From assembly GCF_014191715.1 (NCBI RefSeq), contig NZ_JACHWY010000001.1:1488001-1552000 (forward strand): DNA of 64,000 bases, written 5' to 3'. The notes under the pieces are model-generated. The model was not told where the DNA came from, ran no database searches, and was given only the letters and a program-made list of their open reading frames with translations. Position numbers and translations under genes: made by a program. Positions 1 through 10,656 of this stretch are shown piece after piece. The stretch comes from Litorivivens lipolytica (GTDB lineage: Bacteria > Pseudomonadota > Gammaproteobacteria > Pseudomonadales > Spongiibacteraceae). Each line of letters starts with the position of its first letter. Position 1 is the stretch's first letter.

Positions 1-1563
1 CGGCAGATATTGCTCTCGCTGACTGACATCCGCATCGCTTAAGCCCACCAGCAGAGCCATTTCCGGCTCAATGGCACTGTTCGCTTTGAGCGGTAGTGTC
101 AGCGAAATCTTTCCACCCACACGACTGTCACCATCGCGTGCCTGTATCAAACCACTGCGAATACGCAGCACGTCTTCAGTAATCTGCCACTGCAGACGCG
201 TCGCGAGAGAAGCAAGTTCGAGGGGATTTTCGTAAACACTGGGCAGCCCTAGAAGGAAACGATTGCTGTCGATGGTGAGCTCACCGCCACTTGCATTGGC
301 CTCGATGTAGCCGCTCAGACCACGCACTGATGGCGCGTTGCGCCAGGACTCCAGCACGACCGCCGACAATTCACCGCTCAATCGGGCCGTCTTGGGGTCC
401 GCCAGTGGAATATCCACCTGCAAATTTTTGATTCGCCCCTGCGGCGCCAGGTCTGCCAGCACCTCCGCCAGATTAACGGGAATCGCGCCTGAATTAATCA
501 GCCGCTTTTGAGTCAAAGCAAAATCGAGAGAGGGCAGCACAATCCGCAGACGATCTGCCGCCTCAGGCGCGAAGCTAAGCTGCAGCCCACTCCAGTCGAC
601 ATACTGTTCTTCCCAGTAAAAATCGAGCTGCGAGAACCAGGTACGAGCCTGCCCGTCTATCACACGCCCGGCAAAGTTCAGACCTGCACTGGTCACATCC
701 TGATGGCTTTCCCAAAGTTTCCCCAGCGACAGTTTGGGCACCTCGAGCCTACCCTGCCAGCGCGCCTGACGGTCGCCGTTAAGCGCAAACCAAAGTTCGC
801 CGTTACCTTCCAGTTCAGCCAAAGGTTGGTAATAACCGAGCAGTGGCGCCAGAGTGGAAAAAGAACTGTTCTCTAGTTTTAAGTAAGCATCGAGCTGAAA
901 ATCGGTATCGCGCGGATCGCCGTTTAACTCGACAATTAGTCGGGTCGGGCGCGACCCCTCAATACCGAGGCCAGCCTTCAGGCGACGAAAACCGCTGTCT
1001 CCGGCCAGTCGCAGTCGCTGCCCCCAGAGATGGGCGTCGTCCCCACTGGCGTAGTGCAAGACCACAGACACCGCTTTAACTTCCGCTTCACGAATGCCCA
1101 TCAAAATGGAGGTCAAATCCAGATTGGCAGGCTCGCTGCCCACCAAGGGCTGACCGGCAAAAGTCCATTTCCCGGCATCATCTTCGTGTAGATGAAGATC
1201 TACCTGGTCCGCGCGCAGTTCCAACACATCCACACTGCCGCGGGTTATCAGACCGGAAATCAATCCCAGCTTCACATGAGCGCCCGTCAGGGTAACCGCC
1301 GGCAAACCATCGCGACTTAAATCCAATGATTGCACGTCCAGAATCGGCGATAGCCCTGTCCAACCAGCGATCGGGCGCTCTAGCGACAGGTCTGCACCGG
1401 CTCGTTCCTTAACCAGCGTGACCAGCTCATCGGAATAATCAGGTAGAAATTCAATGAAGTAACGGCCGGCGCTGGCATACAGAGCCAGCAACACCAACAC
1501 ACTTACCGCCAGCGCCCAGCAGCTTCGGTACAGGATGCGAAACAATCGCGAGATCAGCGTCAT
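1..1563 (-). CDS. yhdP: YhdP family AsmA-like protein, N-terminal part (runs off the left edge)
   Basis: The reading frame is open from an ATG at 1563 to the window edge, about 521 codons, so the C-terminus and most of the length are missing (family members exceed 1,000 residues). It begins MTLISRLFRILYRSCW and continues into one hydrophobic anchor (VLVLLALYASAGRYF), then a beta-rich region without cysteines, as in AsmA/TamB-type proteins. Known YhdP proteins sit in the inner membrane, span the periplasm and help carry phospholipid to the outer membrane. The start lies 24 bp after the rng stop codon, and rng-yhdP adjacency is the standard Pseudomonas order. The family call rests on the N-terminal architecture and this synteny. 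Confidence 0.8.
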   Translation of the reverse strand, partial: MTLISRLFRILYRSCWALAVSVLVLLALYASAGRYFIEFLPDYSDELVTLVKERAGADLSLERPIAGWTGLSPILDVQSLDLSRDGLPAVTLTGAHVKLGLISGLITRGSVDVLELRADQVDLHLHEDDAGKWTFAGQPLVGSEPANLDLTSILMGIREAEVKAVSVVLHYASGDDAHLWGQRLRLAGDSGFRRLKAGLGIEGSRPTRLIVELNGDPRDTDFQLDAYLKLENSSFSTLAPLLGYYQPLAELEGNGELWFALNGDRQARWQGRLEVPKLSLGKLWESHQDVTSAGLNFAGRVIDGQARTWFSQLDFYWEEQYVDWSGLQLSFAPEAADRLRIVLPSLDFALTQKRLINSGAIPVNLAEVLADLAPQGRIKNLQVDIPLADPKTARLSGELSAVVLESWRNAPSVRGLSGYIEANASGGELTIDSNRFLLGLPSVYENPLELASLATRLQWQITEDVLRIRSGLIQARDGDSRVGGKISLTLPLKANSAIEPEMALLVGLSDADVSQREQYLP

Positions 1564-1587
1564 TGCGCGCGCCAGCTCCCACTCACT

Positions 1588-3054
1588 CTAGAGTAGAACC
1601 ACATCGAACTGTTCCTGGGTGTAGATCGCTTCAACCTGAAACTGGATGGCTTTGCCGATAAATTCCTCTAAGTCAGCCACGTTGGCGGATTCTTCATCAA
1701 GCAAGCGGTCGACGACTTCCTGCGAGGCCAGCACCATTAGGCGATCACTTTCATAAGCTCGGGCCTCCCGCAGGATCTCGCGGAAAATTTCATAACAGAC
1801 CGTTTCAGGCGACTTGAGTGAACCCCGCCCCGAACAATATTTGCAGGGCTCACACAACACATGCTCCAGACTTTCGCGAGTTCGTTTGCGCGTCATCTCT
1901 ACCAGCCCCAGCTCTGACACTCCTGTAATGCTGGTTTTGGCGTAGTCCCGGTCCATCGCCTTTTCGAGCGCGCGCAACACCTGACGGCGATGCTCCGGAT
2001 CATTCATATCAATAAAGTCGATAATGATGATGCCACCGAGATTGCGCACCCGCAGCTGTCGCGCCAGCGCAGTGGCTGCTTCGAGATTGGTTTTGAAAAT
2101 GGTTTCTTCAAGATTGCGATGACCGACAAAGGCACCGGTATTCACGTCGATGGTGGTCATCGCTTCGGTCTGATCAATAATCAGATAACCACCGGATTTG
2201 AGTTCGACCTTGGTATCCAGTGCACGCTGGATTTCTTCCTCGACACTGTAGAGGTCAAAGATCGGTCGCTCACCCGGATAGTATTCGAGAATCGGCAGAA
2301 TCTCCGGCACGTAATCCTTGGCAAAATCCACCACCCGCTGATGACTTTCACGGGAATCAATACGGATTTTTTCCAGACCCGGTCGTACCAGATCGCGCAT
2401 GGTACGCATGAAAAGAGGGAGATCTTCGTAGATCACGGAGGGCGCTGGATCACGCTTGCGACGGCGATCTACCGCTTGCCACAGGCGCTTGAGAAAACGG
2501 GTATCGGCGGCAATTTCATCATCGCCGCAGCCTTCGGCGGCGGTTCGAATAATGTAACCACCGCGCTCGTTCTGCTCATCCTCGCTGGCGGCATTCACAA
2601 CGAGTTGCTTCAGCCGCTGCCGCTCTTCCTCATCTTCAATGCGATGGGAGATACCAATATGGTCGGTGGACGGCATATACACCAGATAGCGGGATGACAC
2701 GGAAAGATGTGTGGTCAGACGCGCGCCCTTGGTGCCAATCGGGTCCTTGATCACCTGCACGGTCAGAGTCTGGCCTTCGCGCACGGCTGTGCGAATTTCG
2801 GGCAATTCGCCGCTGGCGTCCGGGCGCAGCGCAGCAATATCTGAAGCGTGGATAAAAGCAGCTTTCTCCAGACCAATATCCACGAAAGCCGCCTGCATGC
2901 CGGGCAAGACGCGCACCACCTTGCCCTGATAGATGTTGCCGACGATGCCCTTGGCACGGGTGCGCTCAATATAGATTTCCTGCAGCACCCCGTTTTCGAC
3001 AACCGCCACCCGGGTTTCCATCGGGGTGACGTTAATAAGTATCTCTTCACTCAT
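1588..3054 (-). CDS. rng: Ribonuclease G
   Basis: 488 residues, the usual length of RNase G, without the long C-terminal scaffold of RNase E. RNase G is a cytoplasmic endonuclease that matures the 5' end of 16S rRNA and takes part in mRNA decay. The N-terminus has the S1 domain (GIVGNIYQGKVVRVLPGMQAAFVDIG). The DNase I-like catalytic part carries DVNTGAFVG and IIIDFIDMND, whose aspartates bind the metal. The zinc-link cysteines are in LCEPCKYCSGRG. The start overlaps the maf stop by 4 bp (ATGA), so the two are translationally coupled within mreBCD-maf-rng-yhdP. Nothing is missing or odd. Confidence 0.97.
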   Translation of the reverse strand: MSEEILINVTPMETRVAVVENGVLQEIYIERTRAKGIVGNIYQGKVVRVLPGMQAAFVDIGLEKAAFIHASDIAALRPDASGELPEIRTAVREGQTLTVQVIKDPIGTKGARLTTHLSVSSRYLVYMPSTDHIGISHRIEDEEERQRLKQLVVNAASEDEQNERGGYIIRTAAEGCGDDEIAADTRFLKRLWQAVDRRRKRDPAPSVIYEDLPLFMRTMRDLVRPGLEKIRIDSRESHQRVVDFAKDYVPEILPILEYYPGERPIFDLYSVEEEIQRALDTKVELKSGGYLIIDQTEAMTTIDVNTGAFVGHRNLEETIFKTNLEAATALARQLRVRNLGGIIIIDFIDMNDPEHRRQVLRALEKAMDRDYAKTSITGVSELGLVEMTRKRTRESLEHVLCEPCKYCSGRGSLKSPETVCYEIFREILREARAYESDRLMVLASQEVVDRLLDEESANVADLEEFIGKAIQFQVEAIYTQEQFDVVLL

Positions 3055-3644
3055 AGCGCGGTTTCTATCCCAAAGCGGCGCAGCAACTGTCGGGTTTCAT
3101 AAAGAGGCAGGCCGACAACCCCTGAATAACTGCCCTGCAACTCTCTGACAAACGCAGCGGCAAGCCCCTGAATTCCATAGGAGCCCGCCTTATCCATAGG
3201 TTCGCCGGTTGCAACATAGGCGCGAATCTCCTGCGCTGTCAGTGTAGCAAAGCTAACCCTGCTCGTCTGAACCAGACTTTCGCTCTTGTCACCCGCCACC
3301 AGACAGACTGCGGTCATCACCTCGTGCTCGCGGTTACTCAGGCGCGCCAACATGGCGCAGGCATCCTCGACGGTTTCCGGCTTACCCAGAATATCGTCGT
3401 CGATAACCACCACGGTATCAGCCGCTAACACTGGCAGCGCTGGCACGGGCTGTCGCTTCCATACTGCGGCAGCCTTGGATTCTGCCAGACGACGAACACA
3501 GTCGGCGGCGCTCTCTGCAGTGCGCGGCGTTTCGTCAATATCGGCAGATATAACAGAAAACCTGACGCCCAGTTGGGCAAGCAGCTCCCGCCGTCGGGGT
3601 GACTGAGATCCGAGAATTAGCTGGACAGGTTCGACTTGCGACAT
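3051..3644 (-). CDS. maf: Maf/YhdE-type nucleoside triphosphate pyrophosphatase
   Basis: 197 residues. The N-terminal signature LILGSQSPRRRELLAQLGV matches the YhdE branch of the Maf family (dTTP/UTP pyrophosphatases), not the YceF branch. These enzymes hydrolyse non-canonical or excess nucleotides and have been linked to arrest of septum formation. The conserved VLAADTVV and GSYGIQG segments are present. A TTG one codon upstream (3647) is possible, but ATG 3644 is preferred because it overlaps the mreD stop as TGATG. It sits between mreD and rng as in Pseudomonas. Confidence 0.95.
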   Translation of the reverse strand: MSQVEPVQLILGSQSPRRRELLAQLGVRFSVISADIDETPRTAESAADCVRRLAESKAAAVWKRQPVPALPVLAADTVVVIDDDILGKPETVEDACAMLARLSNREHEVMTAVCLVAGDKSESLVQTSRVSFATLTAQEIRAYVATGEPMDKAGSYGIQGLAAAFVRELQGSYSGVVGLPLYETRQLLRRFGIETAL

Positions 3645-4129
3645 CAACTCACAATAAATCGGTAGCAGAGATAGGTCATCACCACATGAGCCAGTGGCCA
3701 GATCAAGGCGCTCATCAGCGCCTGGGCGAGCAGCAACAGACTGATATCAGCCACGCCAACCAGGTTCTGCACCCACTGTCCAAGCAGCAAATGAATGACC
3801 ACCATGGAGAAAATAAAGACTGCCTGTTTGCGGTATCCGAACATGCGCAGGCGCTGATGAGAGACCTGCACAAAGTAAGCTACCACAGCCAGTGCAAAGG
3901 CGTGCTGCCCCGGATACACACCGTGAAGAATATCGAGTGCCAGCCCGGTCAGCCAGGCAACGCCAACGCCGACGCGGTTCGGCAGGAACAAGACCCAGAA
4001 ACAGACAACAATCACCGCCCAGTCCGGGCGAAACCAGCGCGCCCAGAGTGGCAGGGGGTGCACACTCAGGGCAAGCGCCACAAACAGGGTCAGTATAACG
4101 ACCCAGAAACTGTGGGTTCGGTCATCCAT
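3644..4129 (-). CDS. mreD: Rod shape-determining protein MreD
   Basis: 161 residues from MDDRTHSFW, the usual MreD length. MreD is a small inner-membrane protein of the Rod complex that links MreC to MreB and the peptidoglycan synthases. Roughly five to six hydrophobic segments are visible (for example FWVVILTLFVALALSV and AVFIFSMVVIHLLLG), along with the family landmark LTGLALDILHGVYPGQHAF. The open frame extends 11 codons further (to 4162), but that extension lies inside mreC. The chosen ATG overlaps the mreC end by 8 bp, typical of coupled genes. Confidence 0.95.
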   Translation of the reverse strand: MDDRTHSFWVVILTLFVALALSVHPLPLWARWFRPDWAVIVVCFWVLFLPNRVGVGVAWLTGLALDILHGVYPGQHAFALAVVAYFVQVSHQRLRMFGYRKQAVFIFSMVVIHLLLGQWVQNLVGVADISLLLLAQALMSALIWPLAHVVMTYLCYRFIVS

Positions 4130-4952
4130 CACCCACCTCTCGCGCGAACACCAGCAGTACAAACTGCGTTTTGTCGAGCTGAGCCAAAGGGCGCGCTTTT
4201 ACAATCGCAAAAGGTTCGCCGGGATCAATCGTGACTTCCGATACCCGGGCCACCGGATAGCCCACCGGAAAGCGTCCGCCCAAACCGGAGCTGACCAGCA
4301 GGTCGCCCACCTGAATATCGGTGGTCGCGGCCACGTGGCTGAGTTCTAGCAGGTCAATCAATCCTGACCCTTCAACGATGGCGCGGACGCCGTTGCGATT
4401 TACCTGCACCGACAGGGCGTGGGTGTTATCGGTAATCATCATCACGCGGCTATGGGTATAGGCGACGTTAACGACCTGCCCCACCAAACCGTCTGCATCG
4501 ATCACCGCTTGCCCCTCGCGCACACCGTGGGAAAGCCCTTTGTCGATCACGATAATATGACTGGAAGGATCGGCCGCCAGACCAATCACTTCGGCAACCA
4601 GCACACTTTCTTCTTTATGGTTGGCCGAGTTCAGCAGTTCCCGCAGACGGATATTTTCCGCCCGCAGCGAGGCCAGCTTCTGGGTTTTGGCCTGCAATAC
4701 CAGCGCTTCGGCTCGCAGCCGGGCATTTTCTTCACGCAAGGACTCTCGACCGGTAAACAGCCCTTCCAGACTGCGGCCGATTTCACCGGGAATTTCCGTG
4801 AGTTTGTAGATGGGGAGGGAAATACTGGAGACGTAGGCCAGCGGTTTGTCCAGCCAGCCGCTGCGTGCCGCCTGGACCAGCAGCAGCGCAACAACACTGA
4901 GCACCAACAGGCGCATGCCTGCTGAAGAATCCGAGGAGAATATCGGTTTAAT
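4122..4952 (-). CDS. mreC: Rod shape-determining protein MreC, probable ATT start
   Basis: MreC is the periplasmic scaffold of the Rod complex. The first ATG in frame (4916) gives 264 residues beginning MRLLVLSVV, but the 12 codons upstream read (I)KPIFSSDSSAG, which matches the conserved MKPIFSRGPS start of E. coli MreC. Between the in-frame TAA (4965-4967) and 4916 there is no ATG, GTG or TTG. An ATT at 4950-4952 is preceded by a strong Shine-Dalgarno (AAGGGAG) at about 7 nt. I therefore place the start at 4952 (276 residues). A transmembrane helix, a coiled coil (SLREENARLRAEALVLQAK) and the double beta-barrel (VIDKGLSHGVREGQ, SGLGGRFPVGYPV) follow. Family call certain; start call likely. 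Confidence 0.93.
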   Translation of the reverse strand: MKPIFSSDSSAGMRLLVLSVVALLLVQAARSGWLDKPLAYVSSISLPIYKLTEIPGEIGRSLEGLFTGRESLREENARLRAEALVLQAKTQKLASLRAENIRLRELLNSANHKEESVLVAEVIGLAADPSSHIIVIDKGLSHGVREGQAVIDADGLVGQVVNVAYTHSRVMMITDNTHALSVQVNRNGVRAIVEGSGLIDLLELSHVAATTDIQVGDLLVSSGLGGRFPVGYPVARVSEVTIDPGEPFAIVKARPLAQLDKTQFVLLVFAREVGDG

Positions 4953-5003
4953 GGCGTCGCTCCCTTAGCTGAGAGCGGCTGGCCCTCGCCAGCCGGCTAC
5001 AGC

Positions 5004-6348
<1,345 letters not shown>

Positions 6349-6636
6349 ATGGCCGTTGGCCCTTCAGAGATTGAAAAAATCGCGCATCTGGCGCGCATTC
6401 GCATCGCCCCCGATCAAATTGACGAGGTGGCCAGCCGTTTGAGCGACATTCTTGGCATGGTTGACCAGATGCAGGCGGTCGATACCAGCAGTGTAGCGCC
6501 CATGGCCAACCCTCACGACGCCACTCAGCGTCTGCGCCCGGACGCGGTAACCGAACCCAACCAGCGCGACACCTTTCTGGCCATTGCACCGCAAAGTGAG
6601 GATGGCCTGTTCCTGGTACCCAAGGTTATCGAATAA
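6349..6636 (+). CDS. gatC: Asp-tRNA(Asn)/Glu-tRNA(Gln) amidotransferase subunit C
   Basis: 95 residues, the small subunit that stabilises GatA and GatB in the transamidosome. The N-terminal helices ([29 protein letters not shown]) and the C-terminal LFLVPKVIE tail are typical. Start ATG 6349 has AGGTGACTC just upstream. It heads gatCAB, whose neighbour mreB is divergent, as in Pseudomonas. The complex amidates mischarged Asp-tRNA(Asn) and/or Glu-tRNA(Gln); which one is used here depends on whether asnS and glnS are present, which this window cannot show. Confidence 0.96.
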   Translation: MAVGPSEIEKIAHLARIRIAPDQIDEVASRLSDILGMVDQMQAVDTSSVAPMANPHDATQRLRPDAVTEPNQRDTFLAIAPQSEDGLFLVPKVIE

Positions 6637-6675
6637 ACCCGCCTACCCGACCCCATTTTGACGAGCAACGAATTC

Positions 6676-8130
6676 ATGCATAGCAAAACCCTACGCGAGC
6701 TCGCTGACGGACTGGACAGCGGCCAGTTTTCCAGCGAAGAGCTGACCCGACATTTTCTGGCACGGATCAACGAGCACAACCCGACGGTTAACGCCTATAT
6801 CACGGTGATGGAAGAACAGGCGATCGCCCAAGCCAAAGCCGCCGATGCCCGTCGTGCCAATGGCAAGGCCTCGGTATTGGACGGCATTCCGCTGGCGCAC
6901 AAGGATATCTTCTGCACAGAAGGCGTTCGCACCAGCTGTGCCTCGAAAATGCTGGATAACTTCATCGCGCCTTACAACGCAACCATTGTTGAAAAAATCG
7001 CCACGGCTGGCATGGTCACGCTGGGCAAAACCAATATGGATGAGTTCGCCATGGGCTCATCCAACGAAACCTCCTGGTACGGCCCGGTGCGCAACCCCTG
7101 GAATACCGACTGTGTGCCCGGCGGTTCATCCGGCGGTTCCGCCGCAGCGGTCGCCGCAGGTTTGGCGCCCGCCTCAACCGGCACCGATACCGGCGGTTCG
7201 ATTCGCCAGCCTGCGGCATTGTGTAACCTTACCGGCCTGAAACCGACCTACGGCCTGGTATCGCGCTACGGCATGATCGCCTTTGCTTCCAGCCTGGATC
7301 AAGCGGGCCCGATGACCCGCACGGCCGAAGACTCCGCCCTCCTGCTGCAAGCCATGGCCGGCTTTGATGAAAAAGACAGCACCAGCCTCAAGCGCGACAT
7401 TCCCGACTACAACGCCACACTGAATGACTCGCTGGAAGGCAAGGTCATTGGCGTACCGAAAGAATTCTTTGCCGAGGGCCTGTCCGACGAGATCGCCACC
7501 AAAGTGCGCGACGCGCTTGCGGAATTTGAAAAACAGGGCGCAACCCTGAAAGAAATCAGTCTGCCCCACAGTCACCTATCGATCCCCTGCTATTACGTGA
7601 TCGCGCCGGCAGAGGCTTCGACTAACCTGTCTCGTTATGACGGTGTGCGCTACGGCCACCGCTGTGAAAACCCGCAGGATCTGGCCGACCTCTACACTCG
7701 CACCCGCGAAGAAGGTTTCGGCGACGAAGTCAAACGCCGCATTCTGGTCGGCACTTACGCTCTGTCTGCAGGTTTTTACGACGCCTACTATCGCAAGGCC
7801 CAGCGCATCCGCCGCCTGATCAAGCAGGATTTTATCGAGGCCTTTAAGGAGGTCGATATTATTGCCGGCCCCACCTCACCCAACCCCGCTTTCGGCATTG
7901 GCGAGAAGGTTAACGATCCGCTGACCATGTATCTTGAAGATATGTACACCATCGCGGTAAATCTGGCGGGCATTCCCGGCCTGTCGATCCCGGCTGGGCT
8001 GGTGGACGGAAAACCCGTCGGTCTGCAATTGATTGGCAAGGACTTCTGCGAAGCCGAACTGCTAAACGCGGCCCACCGCTTCCAGCTCGCCACCGACTGG
8101 CACCAACAAACCCCGGCAGCGTTCGCATAA
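6676..8130 (+). CDS. gatA: Asp-tRNA(Asn)/Glu-tRNA(Gln) amidotransferase subunit A
   Basis: 484 residues from ATG 6676 ([13 protein letters not shown]), the same length as Pseudomonas GatA; a TTG at 6658 would add six residues and is less likely. GatA is the amidase-signature glutaminase that releases ammonia for GatB. The Ser-cisSer-Lys triad is visible in order: Lys in [11 protein letters not shown], cis-Ser in [16 protein letters not shown], nucleophilic Ser in [12 protein letters not shown]. It lies 39 bp after gatC and 10 bp before gatB, so the three form one operon. Confidence 0.98.
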   Translation: MHSKTLRELADGLDSGQFSSEELTRHFLARINEHNPTVNAYITVMEEQAIAQAKAADARRANGKASVLDGIPLAHKDIFCTEGVRTSCASKMLDNFIAPYNATIVEKIATAGMVTLGKTNMDEFAMGSSNETSWYGPVRNPWNTDCVPGGSSGGSAAAVAAGLAPASTGTDTGGSIRQPAALCNLTGLKPTYGLVSRYGMIAFASSLDQAGPMTRTAEDSALLLQAMAGFDEKDSTSLKRDIPDYNATLNDSLEGKVIGVPKEFFAEGLSDEIATKVRDALAEFEKQGATLKEISLPHSHLSIPCYYVIAPAEASTNLSRYDGVRYGHRCENPQDLADLYTRTREEGFGDEVKRRILVGTYALSAGFYDAYYRKAQRIRRLIKQDFIEAFKEVDIIAGPTSPNPAFGIGEKVNDPLTMYLEDMYTIAVNLAGIPGLSIPAGLVDGKPVGLQLIGKDFCEAELLNAAHRFQLATDWHQQTPAAFA

Positions 8131-8140
8131 GGAGACCGAC

Positions 8141-9586
8141 ATGGAATGGGAAACAGTTATCGGCCTCGAAGTGCATGTGCAGCTTTCGACTCAATCAAAA
8201 ATATTCTCCGGCGCCAGCACAGCTTTCGGAGCGGAACCGAACACGCAAGCTTGCGCGGTGGATCTGGCCCTGCCCGGCACTCTGCCGGTGCTGAATGAAG
8301 AAGCGGTCAAAAGCGCGATCAAATTTGGCCTGGCCGTGAATGCAGAGATTTGTCGCGAGTCCGTGTTCGAGCGTAAAAACTACTTTTACCCGGATCTGCC
8401 CAAGGGCTATCAGACCAGCCAGATGGACGCACCCATCGTCGGCCCCGGCTGGCTCGACATTCAACTGGAAAGCGGTGAAACCAAGCGTATTCGTATTCAC
8501 CACGCCCACCTGGAAGAAGATGCGGGTAAGTCACTCCATGAAGACTTTCACGGCATGTCTGGCATCGACCTGAACCGTGCCGGCACGCCACTGATTGAAA
8601 TCGTTTCTGAACCGGACATGCGCAGCGCCGAAGAGGCCGTGGCCTATCTGAAAAAGATTCACTCCATCGTCACCTATCTCGGCATTTCTGATGGCGATAT
8701 GTCGCAAGGTTCCCTGCGCTGTGATGCCAACGTATCCGTACGCATCAAGGGCACCGACGAGCTCGGCACCCGCACCGAAACCAAAAACCTGAATTCCTTC
8801 CGCTTTATCGAGAAGGCGATTCAGCTGGAAGCCCAGCGCCAGATCGATGTGCTTGAGGACGGTGGCAGCATCACCCAGGAAACCCGCCTCTACGACAGCG
8901 AGCGCAACGAAGGTCGCGCCATGCGCAGCAAGGAAGAAGCGAACGACTACCGCTACTTCCCCTGCCCCGACCTCTTGCCCGTAGCGATCGAGCAAAGCCT
9001 GATCGATGAACTGAAAGCCACCCTGCCGGAACTGCCGGACGCCAAACAGGAACGCTTCCAAAGCGAGTACGGACTTTCTGCCTACGATGCCGGCATTCTC
9101 ACCAGTGAGCGTGCGATTGCGGATTACTTTGAAGCCGTCGCCAAAGCCGCCGGGGATGCCAAACTCGCCGCCAACTGGGTGATGGTGGAATTGATGGGCC
9201 GCCTGAACAAAGAAGGTATCGAGTTCAGCGAAACCCCGGTCAGCGCCGAACAGCTCGGCGGCCTGATCCAGCGCATTCGCGATAACACCATCTCCGGCAA
9301 GATCGCCAAACAGGTCTTCGAAGCCCTGTGGAACGGCGAAGGCGACAGCGCCGACGCGGTGATTGAGGCCAAGGGCCTGAAGCAGATGTCGGACAGCGGC
9401 GAGCTGGAAAAGATGGTCGATCAGGTGCTGGCCGACAATCCCGACCAGGTGGAACAGTACAAAGCCGCCGATGAAGGCAAACGCAAGAAAATGCTGGGCT
9501 TCTTCGTCGGCCAGATCATGAAAGCTTCTAAAGGCCAGGCCAACCCCGGCATGGTCAACCAGTTACTGAACAAGAAACTAGGCTAA
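8141..9586 (+). CDS. gatB: Asp-tRNA(Asn)/Glu-tRNA(Gln) amidotransferase subunit B
   Basis: 481 residues, full length. GatB binds the mischarged tRNA, phosphorylates the aminoacyl side chain and amidates it with ammonia channelled from GatA. It starts [15 protein letters not shown] after AAGGAG. The signatures [20 protein letters not shown] and [17 protein letters not shown] are present, and the C-terminal YqeY-like helical tail ends LLNKKLG. Third gene of gatCAB, 10 bp after gatA. Confidence 0.98.
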   Translation: MEWETVIGLEVHVQLSTQSKIFSGASTAFGAEPNTQACAVDLALPGTLPVLNEEAVKSAIKFGLAVNAEICRESVFERKNYFYPDLPKGYQTSQMDAPIVGPGWLDIQLESGETKRIRIHHAHLEEDAGKSLHEDFHGMSGIDLNRAGTPLIEIVSEPDMRSAEEAVAYLKKIHSIVTYLGISDGDMSQGSLRCDANVSVRIKGTDELGTRTETKNLNSFRFIEKAIQLEAQRQIDVLEDGGSITQETRLYDSERNEGRAMRSKEEANDYRYFPCPDLLPVAIEQSLIDELKATLPELPDAKQERFQSEYGLSAYDAGILTSERAIADYFEAVAKAAGDAKLAANWVMVELMGRLNKEGIEFSETPVSAEQLGGLIQRIRDNTISGKIAKQVFEALWNGEGDSADAVIEAKGLKQMSDSGELEKMVDQVLADNPDQVEQYKAADEGKRKKMLGFFVGQIMKASKGQANPGMVNQLLNKKLG

Positions 9587-9608
9587 TTCAGCCAGAAAGG
9601 AATACACG

Positions 9609-9899
9609 ATGCGTAAAGATAAAGAAAAGGTACTCGACGAAGTCTGGACAGAAGACCGGGTTCGCGAGTTTCTGGATGTACAACCGCCCAAGGGTGTGAA
9701 CGCCGACTTTCACATGCTGCTCAAGGCTTACCAGAGCATGCGTGCCGATGATTTTGAAATTTTTATCGGCATGTTTCTGGAGAAGGGCCACGATGTAAAC
9801 GCCACCAACGCCGATGGCCGCACTGTACTGAGCTTTGCCAGCGAGCATCGCAATTCGGGTGAGTTTGTAGAAATTCTGAAAAACAACGGCGCCAAGTAA
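9609..9899 (+). CDS. Small conserved protein resembling the PA4642 family
   Basis: 96 residues, charged, without signal peptide or membrane segment. The pattern MRKDKEKV, then a DFHMLLKAYQSMRADDFEIFI core, resembles the short gammaproteobacterial PA4642 family as I remember it. The C-terminal half (GHDVNATNADGRTVLSFASEHRNSGE, split here only for reference) looks like a single ankyrin-type repeat. No function is known to me. It starts 22 bp after gatB with AGAAAGGA upstream and may be co-transcribed. It is followed directly by the REP doublet. Confidence 0.75.
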   Translation: MRKDKEKVLDEVWTEDRVREFLDVQPPKGVNADFHMLLKAYQSMRADDFEIFIGMFLEKGHDVNATNADGRTVLSFASEHRNSGEFVEILKNNGAK

Positions 9900-9900
9900 G

Positions 9901-9990
9901 CCCTCACCCCAACCTTCTCCCAAAGGAAGAGGGGCGCATACTGCGAACTGGGTAATTCCCTCTCCCACTGGGAGAGGGCTAGGGTGAGGG
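9901..9990. repeat. REP-type palindromic doublet (REPIN-like)
   Basis: Two copies of the same short element face each other. The left copy begins CCCTCACCCCAACC and folds on TTCTCCC/GGAAGAG. The right copy, on the opposite strand, begins CCCTCACCCTAGCC and folds on CCCTCTCCC/GGGAGAGGG. This tail-to-tail layout in the gap between two convergent genes is what is known for REP doublets mobilised by RAYT transposases. No RAYT gene lies in this window. Confidence 0.75.
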
Positions 9991-9995
9991 AATAT

Positions 9996-10577
9996 TTACT
10001 CCACCCGCCCCCGATTAAACTTGATCCGGTTTTCCTGCTTCTTCTCTTCACTCTTCTTCAGCAAGACATACACCGCACCGACACCACCATGTCGCGGCTG
10101 GGCGCTGCAATAGGCAATCACCGGCCCCAATTGCGGCAGCCAGACATTCAGGTAGCTTTTCAGCACCGCACCTTCAGCCTTGGAGCTAAAACCTTTGCCG
10201 TGCACGATCATCAGACTACGCAGGTTGAGCGATTGAGCCTCGTTAATAAAGGAAAACACTTCCTGCCGCGCTCTCTCCACTGTCATTCGGTGTAAATCGA
10301 GTCTCGCTTCCGGCTCGTACGCACCCTGCTTCAGTTTGCGGAACACCCCGTGCTGCACCCCGGGCCCCTGCCACTCCAGAATATAATGGGCATCCAGTAG
10401 CGGCACCTCTGAGTCAGACAGTGGATTGGTATCCACCGTCGGCTCCCGCTGGGCCGCCTCACGACGGGCCTTGACCGCCAACTCAGATATATCTTCACGG
10501 CGTATGGCGACCCGTTTTTCCACTTTCAGCGGTTTGACGTCGCCCATTTCCTGAGCGAACCAGTCTTCGTCCTGCAT
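9996..10577 (-). CDS. Smr-domain endonuclease-like protein (SmrA/YdaL type)
   Basis: 193 residues. The C-terminal half is a Smr domain, the nicking-nuclease domain first seen in MutS2. It carries the LDLHRMTVERA motif, the HGKGFSS loop, and the closing AQPRHGGVGAVYVLLKK segment. The N-terminal 90 residues are charged and poorly conserved, as in stand-alone Smr proteins. Known relatives nick DNA or, in a few cases, cleave RNA; which applies here cannot be told. Start ATG 10577 (MQDEDWFAQ). It converges with gatB and its follower. Confidence 0.9.
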   Translation of the reverse strand: MQDEDWFAQEMGDVKPLKVEKRVAIRREDISELAVKARREAAQREPTVDTNPLSDSEVPLLDAHYILEWQGPGVQHGVFRKLKQGAYEPEARLDLHRMTVERARQEVFSFINEAQSLNLRSLMIVHGKGFSSKAEGAVLKSYLNVWLPQLGPVIAYCSAQPRHGGVGAVYVLLKKSEEKKQENRIKFNRGRVE

Positions 10578-10644
10578 GGTTTACCTCCGCCGACAGTATA
10601 CCTTTCATAGGGCAAAAAGGCTGACGCGGATCAGCGCTTCCCAC

Positions 10645-10650
10645 TACAAT
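10645..10650 (+). promoter_or_regulatory. Putative -10 element for the CWC/cysZ unit
   Basis: TACAAT at 10645-10650 is preceded about 18 nt upstream by CTGACG, a partial -35. Transcription would begin at or next to the ATG at 10657. The call is based only on motif and spacing. Confidence 0.35.
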
Positions 10651-10656
10651 GCGGCC

